A stretch of DNA of 64,000 bases, taken from positions 620,001 through 684,000 of the forward strand of contig NZ_JAPMIT010000001.1 of NCBI RefSeq assembly GCF_026410545.1, read 5' to 3'. The notes under the pieces are model-generated. The model was not told where the DNA came from. It did no database searches and worked only from the letters and a program-made list of their open reading frames with translations. Below, in pieces: positions 57,079-64,000 of this stretch (positions within the stretch are counted from its first letter, which is position 1; each line of letters opens with the position of its first letter). The position numbers and the translations under genes are program-made. This DNA is from Microbacterium sp. STN6 (lineage in GTDB: Bacteria > Actinomycetota > Actinomycetes > Actinomycetales > Microbacteriaceae).

Positions 57079-59628
57079 ATGCCCCTCATCGACCTGCTGC
57101 CCGACCCCTTCGACGCTGACGCCGCCTTCGAGGCCTTTGCCGGCTGGGCCGAGGACGGCGGGCTGAGCCTCTATCCCGCGCAGGAGGAGGCGCTCATCGA
57201 GGTGGTCTCGGGTTCGAACGTGATCCTCAGCACGCCGACCGGCACCGGCAAGTCGCTGGTGGCCGTGGGCGCGCACTTCACGGCGCTGGCCCGCGGCATC
57301 CGCTCGTTCTATACGGCGCCGATCAAGGCGCTTGTCAGTGAGAAGTTCTTCGCGCTCGTCGAGACCTTCGGGGCCGAGCGCGTGGGCATGATGACGGGCG
57401 ACTCTGCGGTGAACGCCGACGCGCCCATCATCTGCTGCACCGCAGAGATCCTCGCGAACCTCGCGCTGAGGCACGGCGCCGAGACCCCCGTCGGCCAGGT
57501 CGTCATGGACGAGTTCCACTTCTACGCCGACCCCGACCGCGGCTGGGCGTGGCAGGTGCCGCTGCTCACGCTGCCGAAGGTGCAGTTCGTGCTCATGTCG
57601 GCAACGCTCGGCGACGTATCGGCGCTCGCCGAGGATCTCACCCGCCGCACGGGCCGCGAGACGGCATGCGTGACCGGTGTCGAGCGACCCGTGCCGCTGC
57701 ACTACTCATACGCGACGACGCCCGTGCACGAGACGGTCGACGAGCTGCTCGCGGGCGGCCAGGCGCCCGTCTACATCGTGCACTTCTCCCAGGCGGCTGC
57801 TCTCGAGCGGGCCCAGGCGCTGGCGAGCGCGAAGGTCGCCGACCGCGCGCGGCGCGACGAGATCGCCGAGCTGATCGGGCCGTTCCGCTTCTCCACGGGC
57901 TTCGGCAAGACGCTCTCGCGCCTGTTGCGGCTCGGCATCGGGGTGCACCACGCCGGCATGCTGCCGAAGTACCGCAGGCTCGTCGAGCAGCTCGCCCAGC
58001 GCGGCCTGCTGCGGGTCATCTGCGGCACCGACACGCTCGGTGTCGGCATCAACGTGCCCATTCGCACGGTGCTGCTGACCGCTCTCACCAAGTTCGACGG
58101 CACGCGGATGCGCCAGCTGAACGCGCGTGAGTTCCACCAGATAGCGGGTCGCGCCGGGCGCGCCGGCTTCGACACGGCCGGCGGCGTCGTCGCGCAGGCC
58201 CCCGAGCACGAGACCGAAAACCTCAAGGCCATCGAGAAGGCCGGCGACGACCCGAAGAAAAAGCGCAAGATCATCCGCAAGAAGGCGCCGGAGGGGTTCG
58301 TCTCGTGGGGCGAGCCGTCGTTCCGCAGGCTCATCGAGGCCGAACCCGAGAAGCTCACGTCGCACATGCAGATCACGAGCGCCATGATGATCAACGTCAT
58401 CGCGCGCGGCGGCGACGCGTACCGGCACATGCACGACCTGGTGTTCGACAACCACGAGCCGTGGAAGCGGCAGCTGGCGCTGGCCCGCCGTGCACTGGGC
58501 ATCTACCGCACGCTGCTGGCAGCGGGCGTCGTCGAGAACGTGGGTGGCAGCATCCGTCTCATGCTCGACCTGCAGCCGAACTTCGCGCTCAACCAGCCGC
58601 TTTCGCCGTTCGCGCTCGCCAGCTTCGAGCTGCTCGACCCCGACGACCCGGACGCCATCGGCACGGGCAGCTACGCGCTCGACATGATCTCGATCGTGGA
58701 GTCGACCCTCGACGACCCGAGGCCGGTGCTGTCGGCGCAGGAGCACGCGGCGCGTGGCGAGGCGGTCGCCGCCATGAAGGCCGAGGGCATCGAGTACGAG
58801 GCGCGCATGGAGTTGCTCGAGCAGGTGACGTACCCGAAGCCGCTCCACGAGCTGCTGGAGCAGTCGTTCGAGACCTACGCGAGCTCGCAGCCGTGGGTGC
58901 GCGACTTCGAGGTGCGGCCCAAGTCGGTGGTGCGCGACATGTACGAGCGCGCCATGAGCTTCGGCGAGTACGCGGCGTTCTATTCGCTGGCCCGCTCGGA
59001 GGGCGTCGTGCTGCGCTACCTTTCCGACGCGTATCGCGCGGCGAGGCAGACCATCCCCGACGCCGCCAAGAACGAGGAGCTGCTCGGCCTCATCGAGTGG
59101 CTCGGCGAGCTCGTGCGGCAGGTCGACTCAAGCCTGCTCGACGAGTGGGAGGAACTCACCCACCCCGACGCGGTGCGGCACGCCGCCGGGACGCGCGAGG
59201 TGGTGCCGCCGGCGCCGCACGACATCACCACCAATCGGCGGGCGTTCATGGTGCTCGTACGCAATGAGCTGTTCCGGCGGGTGCAGCTGGCCGCGCTCGA
59301 CCGCGCCGACGACCTCGGTGCCCTCGATGCAGAGGCAGGCTTCGGCGCCGACGCGTGGGGTCGCGCCCTCGACGCCTATTACGCCGAGCACGAGACGATC
59401 GGCACCGATCAGGATGCGCGCAGCCCGCGCATGCTCACCATCGACGAGGGCGCCTCGCGTTCCGGTGCCGCCGGCGGCACCGCCCCCGGCGGCACCTGGC
59501 GCGTGCGGCAGATCCTCGCCGACCCTGCGGGCGACCACGACTGGGGTATCAGCGCCGAGGTCGACCTCGGCGCGTCGGCCGAGCGGGGCGAGGCCGTCAT
59601 CCGCGTCACCGCAATGGACCGCTTGTGA
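57079..59628 (+). CDS. DEAD/DEAH-box RNA helicase with C-terminal DUF3516
   Basis: 849 residues. The Ski2-like helicase core has motif I STPTGTGKSLVAV, motif Ia YTAPIKALVSEKFF, motif II VVMDEFHFYAD (DEFH), motif III LMSATLGD and motif VI HQIAGRAGRAGFD. The C-terminal 350 residues are the actinobacterial DUF3516 region (TSHMQITSAMMINVI, then RRAFMVLVRNELFRRVQLAALDR). ATG 57079 is preferred over 57067 because CATGAT (57066-57071) lies 7 nt upstream. The frame is open further upstream but there translates a tandem repeat and palindrome. RNA processing is probable. Confidence 0.93.
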   Translation: MPLIDLLPDPFDADAAFEAFAGWAEDGGLSLYPAQEEALIEVVSGSNVILSTPTGTGKSLVAVGAHFTALARGIRSFYTAPIKALVSEKFFALVETFGAERVGMMTGDSAVNADAPIICCTAEILANLALRHGAETPVGQVVMDEFHFYADPDRGWAWQVPLLTLPKVQFVLMSATLGDVSALAEDLTRRTGRETACVTGVERPVPLHYSYATTPVHETVDELLAGGQAPVYIVHFSQAAALERAQALASAKVADRARRDEIAELIGPFRFSTGFGKTLSRLLRLGIGVHHAGMLPKYRRLVEQLAQRGLLRVICGTDTLGVGINVPIRTVLLTALTKFDGTRMRQLNAREFHQIAGRAGRAGFDTAGGVVAQAPEHETENLKAIEKAGDDPKKKRKIIRKKAPEGFVSWGEPSFRRLIEAEPEKLTSHMQITSAMMINVIARGGDAYRHMHDLVFDNHEPWKRQLALARRALGIYRTLLAAGVVENVGGSIRLMLDLQPNFALNQPLSPFALASFELLDPDDPDAIGTGSYALDMISIVESTLDDPRPVLSAQEHAARGEAVAAMKAEGIEYEARMELLEQVTYPKPLHELLEQSFETYASSQPWVRDFEVRPKSVVRDMYERAMSFGEYAAFYSLARSEGVVLRYLSDAYRAARQTIPDAAKNEELLGLIEWLGELVRQVDSSLLDEWEELTHPDAVRHAAGTREVVPPAPHDITTNRRAFMVLVRNELFRRVQLAALDRADDLGALDAEAGFGADAWGRALDAYYAEHETIGTDQDARSPRMLTIDEGASRSGAAGGTAPGGTWRVRQILADPAGDHDWGISAEVDLGASAERGEAVIRVTAMDRL

Positions 59629-59748
59629 GTTGACCTCGAACCGGTAGCGTGTGAGTATCGTTCGTGGCCGCGCACTGCGCCACACGTCAACGAGACAGCC
59701 CGGCGCGACTGCTCCCGAGCTGGCCTTTCGATCACGAGAAAGACGCTG

Positions 59749-61095
59749 GTGGATCACACCCTTCTGATCGTTGTGCTGGTCGTCGTGCTGGCACTCTTCT
59801 TCGACTTCACCAACGGCTTCCACGACACGGCGAACGCGATGGCGACGCCGATCGCCACCGGTGCCATGAAGCCGAAGGTCGCGGTCACGGTCGCGGCCAT
59901 TCTCAACCTCGTCGGCGCGTTCCTGTCAACGGAGGTCGCGAAGACGGTCTCCGGTGGCATTCTGACCGCCGAGGGGCCGGGCAGCGGGGTGCCGACCCAG
60001 ATCATCCTGGCCGGGCTCGTCGGTGCGATCGCGTGGAACATGATCACGTGGCTGTTCGGGCTGCCGTCGAGTTCGAGCCACGCCCTGTTCGGCGGGCTCA
60101 TCGGCGCCGCGATCGTGGGTGCGGGATTCGCCTCGGTCAACTACTGGGTGCTGCTCGACAAGGTCGTGCTGCCCGCCTTGCTGGCGCCGGTGATCGCTGG
60201 CTTGGTCGCGTTCACCGCCACCAAGCTGGCGTACGTCATCACGAGACGTTACGACGGGCTGCCGGATGGGCGAGCGGGGTTCCGGTACGGCCAGATCTTC
60301 TCGTCGTCGCTCGTCGCGCTCAGCCACGGCACGAACGACGCGCAGAAGACCATGGGCGTCATCACACTGGCGCTCATCGCCGGCGGGTACCAGTCGCAGT
60401 CCGCGCCCATCGAGTGGTGGGTCATCGCCGCGTGTGCGCTCGCGATCGCCGCAGGAACGTACACGGGTGGCTGGCGCATCATCGACACGCTCGGCAAGGG
60501 ACTCACTGAGGTCAAGCCGGCACAGGGCTTCGCCTCTGAGGTGAGCACAGGCGCCGCGATTCTCGCCTCCTCGCACCTCGGCTTCGCGCTCTCCACCACG
60601 CAGGTCGCATCAGGCTCGGTCATCGGCTCGGGTCTCGGGCGGCGCGGCTCTCGCGTGCGATGGAAGACCGCGCGGCGCATCGCGCTCGGCTGGCTTCTGA
60701 CCCTGCCCGCCGCCGCCATCGTCGGCGCCGTCGCCGCGCTCGTCGCCGTGCTCGGCACGGTCGGCGTCGTCATCGACGTCGCGATCGCCGTCGCCCTCAT
60801 CGTCACGATCTTCGTGGTCTCCGGCAGGCAGCGCGCCGGTGCCGCTCAGATGAAGCCCACCGCCATCGCGAAGGGCGTCAGCGACGTCGCCAAGAGCAGT
60901 CGGGTGGTCAAGATTCGCAAGGTCAAGCCCAAGCGTCCGAAGCGCCCCAAGAAGTCGGAGGTCGCCGCCGGCCCCGGCAAGAAGAAGCCCAAGAAAAAGG
61001 GCAAGGGCAAGACGAAGAAGGGCGGAAAGAACAAGGGCAAGGGCGGCAAGGGCAAGAAGTACACGCAGGTGAAGGGCAAGAAGGGCAACGCATGA
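59749..61095 (+). CDS. pit: PiT family inorganic phosphate transporter with Lys-rich tail
   Basis: 448 residues, GTG start. The duplicated PiT motif appears as DFTNGFHDTANAMATPIATGAM in the first helix and ALSHGTNDAQKTMGVI in the second half, with SSSHALFGGLIGAA between. Low-affinity Pi uptake coupled to protons. The last 65 residues are a soluble tail with about 30 lysines in KKPKKKGKGK-type repeats, not found in typical Pit proteins; it would be strongly positive in the cytoplasm. The stop overlaps the start of a small membrane protein gene (ATGA). Confidence 0.93.
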   Translation: MDHTLLIVVLVVVLALFFDFTNGFHDTANAMATPIATGAMKPKVAVTVAAILNLVGAFLSTEVAKTVSGGILTAEGPGSGVPTQIILAGLVGAIAWNMITWLFGLPSSSSHALFGGLIGAAIVGAGFASVNYWVLLDKVVLPALLAPVIAGLVAFTATKLAYVITRRYDGLPDGRAGFRYGQIFSSSLVALSHGTNDAQKTMGVITLALIAGGYQSQSAPIEWWVIAACALAIAAGTYTGGWRIIDTLGKGLTEVKPAQGFASEVSTGAAILASSHLGFALSTTQVASGSVIGSGLGRRGSRVRWKTARRIALGWLLTLPAAAIVGAVAALVAVLGTVGVVIDVAIAVALIVTIFVVSGRQRAGAAQMKPTAIAKGVSDVAKSSRVVKIRKVKPKRPKRPKKSEVAAGPGKKKPKKKGKGKTKKGGKNKGKGGKGKKYTQVKGKKGNA

Positions 61096-61421
61096 TCGAC
61101 TGGATCTCGTTCTTCAGCGTCGCCTTCGCCTCGATCGTCGGTGCAAGCCTCGTCGTCGCGCTCTACGCGTTCGGGCTCCGCCTGCTCTCAACCGCCGGCC
61201 GGCCGCCCCACGTCGAGCCGGCCGAGTTCACCGACGCCATCACGGTGGTCACGCCCGAGGAGGCAGAGCGCGAGGCGAAGCGCGTGCGCAAGGCGCGCAA
61301 GCGCAGCCCTCTCTCCCGCGCACAGAAGCGCTTGGCGCTCGCCGTCGCCCGGCTGTGCTTCGTGCTCTGTGCGGCGCTCGTGCTGTTCGGGGTGTGGCTG
61401 ATCATCCCGGGCTTCCACTAG
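61092..61421 (+). CDS. Small membrane protein coupled to the phosphate transporter
   Basis: 109 residues with two helices, one at each end (FFSVAFASIVGASLVVALYAFGLRLL and LALAVARLCFVLCAALVLFGVWLIIPGF). A charged middle (EEAEREAKRVRKARKRSPLSRAQKR) separates them. The ATG overlaps the Pit stop by 4 nt. I recall similar small partners after pit in actinobacteria, which suggests an accessory subunit or regulator, but no motif identifies a role. A hairpin follows 62 nt after the stop. Confidence 0.8.
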   Translation: MIDWISFFSVAFASIVGASLVVALYAFGLRLLSTAGRPPHVEPAEFTDAITVVTPEEAEREAKRVRKARKRSPLSRAQKRLALAVARLCFVLCAALVLFGVWLIIPGFH

Positions 61422-61482
61422 CCGCCTCCGCGCTCAGCGGTCAGCTCATTGCCGGCGAGACCATCGAGTCGGGCCGAATGTG

Positions 61483-61503
61483 GGGTTCTCCCGCGGAGAA
61501 CCC
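61483..61503 (+). terminator. Stem-loop after the phosphate transporter operon
   Basis: GGGTTCTCC-CGC-GGAGAACCC: a perfect 9-bp stem with a 3-nt loop, followed 4 nt later by TTTT. It lies between the rightward operon's last stop (61421) and the convergent uracil permease stop (61543). Confidence 0.6.
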
Positions 61504-61542
61504 GCGATTTTCCCCGAACCGTTTTGGGTGCGCTCCCTGCCG

Positions 61543-62820
61543 TCACTCGGTCCCGCGCCACCGCGCAATCGCGTTCATCACGTGGTACACGACGATCGCC
61601 GCGATCGCTCCGAGTGCGATGCCGCCGATCGTCACCTGCCCCGCCGTGAACGTGTAATCGGCCACGCCGATGATGAGCGCCACGGCGGCCGTGAACTGGT
61701 TCTTCGGCTTCGAGAAGTCCACCCGGTTGTCGAGCCAGATCTTGATGCCGATGACGCCGATGAGCCCGTAGAGTGCCGTCGTCACGCCGCCGAGCACGCC
61801 CGCCGGAATGGTGTTGATGACGGCGCCGATCTTCGGCGAGAGCCCCAGGAGGATCGCCACGATGCCCGCCACCCAGTACGCCGCCGTCGAGTAGATGCGC
61901 GTGGCCGCCATGACGCCGATGTTCTCGCCGTACGTCGTGGTGCCCGAGCCGCCGCCCATGCCCGCGATCATGGTCGAGATGCCGTCAGCCAGCAGGGCAC
62001 GACCGGTCATCTTGTTCACGTCGGGCGTGGTCAGCTGGGCGACGCCGCGCACGTGCCCCACGTTCTCTGCCACCAGTGCGAGCACGATCGGCAGGAACGA
62101 CGGCAGCACGCCCCAGGTCGCGGCCGCATCGCTCAGCGGATTCGTCGGCATCGAGAAGTCGGGCAGCCCCACCCATGGCGCGGCGGCGATCGCGCTGAAG
62201 TCCACCTCGCCGAGCAGCACCGCAGCGATGTAGCCGATCACCACCCCGATGAAGATCGACATGCGACCGAGCAGTCCCCGGAACAGCACCGTGCACAGAA
62301 TCACGGCGGCCAGGGTGATTGCGGCGGTGAGCGGCGCCTGCTTGAAATTGCCCCACGCGGCGGGCGCCAGGTTGAACCCGATGAGGGCCACGATGGCGCC
62401 GGCGACCACGGGAGGCATGAGCAGTTCAATCCAGCGGATGCCGGTGAGCTGAACCACCGCCCCGATGATCGCGAGCAGCAGCCCCACCGCAACAATGCCG
62501 AACAGGGCGCTGCCCATGCTGTGCGCAGCGGTCGCGGCCGTGATGGGCGCAATGAACGCGAACGAGCTGCCCAGGTAGCTCGGAAGCCGGTTGCGGGTGA
62601 TGAGGAGGAAGAGCAGCGTGCCGATGCCCGAGAAGAGCAGCGTGGTGCTCGGCGGGAAGTGCGTGATGAGCGGCACGAGGAACGTGGCGCCGAACATGGC
62701 GACGACGTGCTGGGCGCCGAGACCGATCATGCGTGGCCAGGTCAGGCGCTCATCCGGTGCGACGATCTCTCGCGCGGCGACCGTCTTGCCGTCTCCATGC
62801 AGCTTCCAGGGCAGCGCCAT
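61543..62820 (-). CDS. uraA: NCS2 uracil/xanthine permease (UraA-like)
   Basis: 425 residues with about 14 helices. NCS2 signature elements: LGAQHVVAMFGATFLVPL in helix 1, SSFAFIAPI in helix 3 with the half-helix, the acidic region GMGGGSGTTTYGENIGVMAATRIYS (Q/E-N-x-G-x-x-x-x-T-x-x-x type) and GGVTTALYGLIGVIGIKI. It carries uracil (or xanthine) with protons. The leader upstream can fold into a stable hairpin, and the neighbouring divergent gene is a second nucleobase permease. Confidence 0.9.
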   Translation of the reverse strand: MALPWKLHGDGKTVAAREIVAPDERLTWPRMIGLGAQHVVAMFGATFLVPLITHFPPSTTLLFSGIGTLLFLLITRNRLPSYLGSSFAFIAPITAATAAHSMGSALFGIVAVGLLLAIIGAVVQLTGIRWIELLMPPVVAGAIVALIGFNLAPAAWGNFKQAPLTAAITLAAVILCTVLFRGLLGRMSIFIGVVIGYIAAVLLGEVDFSAIAAAPWVGLPDFSMPTNPLSDAAATWGVLPSFLPIVLALVAENVGHVRGVAQLTTPDVNKMTGRALLADGISTMIAGMGGGSGTTTYGENIGVMAATRIYSTAAYWVAGIVAILLGLSPKIGAVINTIPAGVLGGVTTALYGLIGVIGIKIWLDNRVDFSKPKNQFTAAVALIIGVADYTFTAGQVTIGGIALGAIAAIVVYHVMNAIARWRGTE

Positions 62821-62843
62821 GCGACCTCATTCCTTCGAAAAGT

Positions 62844-62874
62844 GGGTGATGGGGCGCGCTCGCCCCGGCCACCC
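62844..62874 (-). promoter_or_regulatory. Hairpin in the uraA leader
   Basis: GGGTG (62844-62848) pairs with CACCC (62870-62874), and GGGGCG (62851-62856) with CGCCCC (62861-62866) around a CGCT loop. It lies between the promoter and the permease start and could regulate translation or act as a PyrR-type target; the PyrR consensus itself is not obvious. Confidence 0.4.
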
Positions 62875-62877
62875 GCG

Positions 62878-62883
62878 ATCGTA
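62878..62883 (-). promoter_or_regulatory. -10 box of uraA
   Basis: TACGAT on the reverse strand, 57 nt before the ATG at 62820, so unlike most genes here this one has a real untranslated leader. Confidence 0.5.
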
Positions 62884-62897
62884 GCGGCCCGAGGCCA

Positions 62898-62903
62898 TAT
62901 GCT
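62898..62903 (+). promoter_or_regulatory. -10 box of the NCS2 purine permease gene
   Basis: TATGCT, 44 nt before the ATG at 62948. The uraA and purine permease promoters are back to back, about 15 bp apart. Confidence 0.45.
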
Positions 62904-62947
62904 TAGCGCAGCGACACGATTCCCCCTCCCTCTTCTGGAGCACACGC

Positions 62948-64000
62948 ATGAGCGAAACCACCACCCGTGCCGGATTCCGCGCCCGTCTCGACGACTTCTT
63001 CGAGATCACCAAGCGCGGCTCGACCTGGGGGGCGGAGGTTCGCGGCGGTCTCGTCACGTTCGTGACGATGGCGTACATCGTGATCCTGAACCCCATCATC
63101 CTGAGCGGGTCGAAGGATGTCGCGGGTCACACCCTCGAGTTCGCCCAGGTCGCGGCCGTGACCGGTCTCACGGCCGGCGTCATGACCATTCTCTTCGGCG
63201 TGGTCGCGCGCCTGCCGTTCGCGTTCGCGGCGGGCCTCGGCATCAACTCCTTCCTCGCCGTGAGCGTGGTGGGAGACGTGACGTGGCCCGAGGCAATGGG
63301 CCTCGTCGTCATCAACGGCCTCGTCATCGTGCTGCTGTCGGCCACGGGGCTGCGCCGCCTCATCTTCACGGCCGTACCCATGCAGCTGAAGCTCGCGATC
63401 ACGGTCGGCATCGGCCTCTTCATCGCATTCATCGGCCTGGTCGACGCTGGCTTCGTTCGTTCCACGGGCCTCGGTTCGCCGCCCATCGGTCTCGGCATCG
63501 GCGGCTCCGTCGCCTCCATCCCCACGGCCGTCTTCGTCGTCTCACTCGTGATCACCGGCATCCTCGTGGCCCGCCGCGTGCGGGGCGCGCTGCTCATCGG
63601 CATCGTGGCGTCGACCATCATCGCCGTCATCGCCGAGCTCGTCTTCCACGTCGGCGCGTCTGCGGGCGGCAAGAACCCGCTCGGCTGGAACCTCTCGGTG
63701 CCGGCCCTGCCGCAGCAGATCGTGAGCGTGCCCGACCTCGGCCTCGTCGGCCAGATGAGCTTCGGCAGCTTCGGTCGCATCGGCGCCCTCGCCGCCATCA
63801 TGCTCGTCTTCACGCTTGTCTTCACGAACTTCTTCGACGCCATGGGCACGATGACCGGCCTCTCCAAAGAGGCGGGCCTCGCCGACGAGCACGGTGACTT
63901 CCCGCGCCTGAAGTCGGCGCTGATCGTCGAGGGCGTCGGCGCGGTGGTCGGCGGCGCGACATCCGGTTCATCGAACACCGTCTTCATCGAGTCGGGCGCC
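62948..64000 (+). CDS. NCS2 purine permease (AzgA/PbuG type), C-terminus beyond window
   Basis: 351 codons from an ATG with GGAG upstream run to the right edge without a stop. The AzgA-type start RGSTWGAEVRGGLVTFVTMAYIVILNPIILS, GLTAGVMTILFGVVARLPFAFAAGLGINSFLA, and TNFFDAMGTMTGLSKEAGL with GATSGSSNTVFIESGA at the edge are characteristic. These carriers take up adenine, guanine or hypoxanthine with protons. About 100-130 residues should be missing. Paired divergently with uraA, it gives a nucleobase-uptake locus. Confidence 0.93.
   Translation, partial: MSETTTRAGFRARLDDFFEITKRGSTWGAEVRGGLVTFVTMAYIVILNPIILSGSKDVAGHTLEFAQVAAVTGLTAGVMTILFGVVARLPFAFAAGLGINSFLAVSVVGDVTWPEAMGLVVINGLVIVLLSATGLRRLIFTAVPMQLKLAITVGIGLFIAFIGLVDAGFVRSTGLGSPPIGLGIGGSVASIPTAVFVVSLVITGILVARRVRGALLIGIVASTIIAVIAELVFHVGASAGGKNPLGWNLSVPALPQQIVSVPDLGLVGQMSFGSFGRIGALAAIMLVFTLVFTNFFDAMGTMTGLSKEAGLADEHGDFPRLKSALIVEGVGAVVGGATSGSSNTVFIESGA

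Noticed and set aside
61471-61504. Second dispersed repeat family suggested by similarity to 30211-30257 (both begin TCGGGCC, A or G, AATG)
   Set aside because: Identity fades after about 15 bp and the hairpins differ; two weak copies are not enough.
63127-63987. Reverse-strand open frame opposite the purine permease
   Set aside because: Shadow of the NCS2 gene, whose forward translation is a clear AzgA-type permease running off the window edge.
1-64000. tRNA or rRNA genes
   Set aside because: I looked for T-arm and conserved rRNA patterns on both strands and found only chance matches inside coding sequence; a covariance search (tRNAscan, Rfam) would be decisive.

Overview
The window is high-GC DNA from an actinobacterium, most likely a member of the Microbacteriaceae. 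This is inferred from heavy GTG start use, a C-terminal DUF3516-type helicase, a TIGR03083/DinB-type mycothiol-family protein, the gene order proS-nusA-ylxR-infB-rbfA-truB-ribF, dxr close to a site-2 protease and ispG, and many apparently leaderless promoters (a TANNNT box 6-8 nt before the start codon). I see 63 protein genes, two of them cut by the window edges. No tRNA, rRNA, CRISPR array, insertion sequence or prophage was recognised, so this looks like core chromosome with small accessory patches.

Left part (1-12.2 kb): a truncated asparaginase, an OsmC protein, PlsC, a secreted actinobacterial protein coupled to a class III aminotransferase (GabT-like), and a tandem FKBP lipoprotein. 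The isoprenoid/proteolysis set dxr, rip (site-2 protease) and ispG follows. A reverse-strand group sits inside that set: a membrane DsbA-like thioredoxin, a Tat-type lipoprotein and a Ser/Thr kinase. Next, 12.2-20.3 kb is the translation/transcription cluster: an MFS protein, proS, nusA, ylxR, infB and rbfA. The nusA 3' end is duplicated in frame and surrounded by palindromes.

Middle (20.3-38 kb): mutY, a uridine-kinase-like protein without the P-loop lysine, panE, an EmrB-type exporter divergent from its TetR regulator with two clear operators, truB, two small membrane proteins, ribF, a CynX-type MFS transporter and a ROK kinase. A deoxyribose operon follows: SorC/DeoR regulator, deoC, an aldehyde dehydrogenase, a half-length dehydrogenase homologue, then a GDSL hydrolase. 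After it come a CsoR-family repressor coupled to a macrodomain protein, and a degenerate FucU/RbsD homologue behind a CsoR-like palindrome.

Right part (38-64 kb): DUF488, a SNF2 helicase, a two-component system divergent from an ABC exporter, a CYTH protein, pfkA, zapE, an acetyltransferase and an aldo/keto reductase. Then an hsp20 gene whose promoter carries both CIRCE and HAIR operators, an aconitase, a class IV aminotransferase, an unusual SDR with a zinc knuckle, a DUF3516 helicase, a PiT phosphate transporter with a lysine-rich tail, and two divergent nucleobase permeases.

The most unusual structural signal is a dispersed palindromic repeat. Its half-site reads TTGAGGAG, then a GC mini-hairpin, then CGTCTCGAAA. 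Full elements are two half-sites in inverted orientation and can fold as a four-arm cross. Copies or halves lie at about 33.4, 41.2, 45.2 and 47.4 kb; one has been amplified together with a gene's stop codon and another forms part of the N-terminus of zapE.
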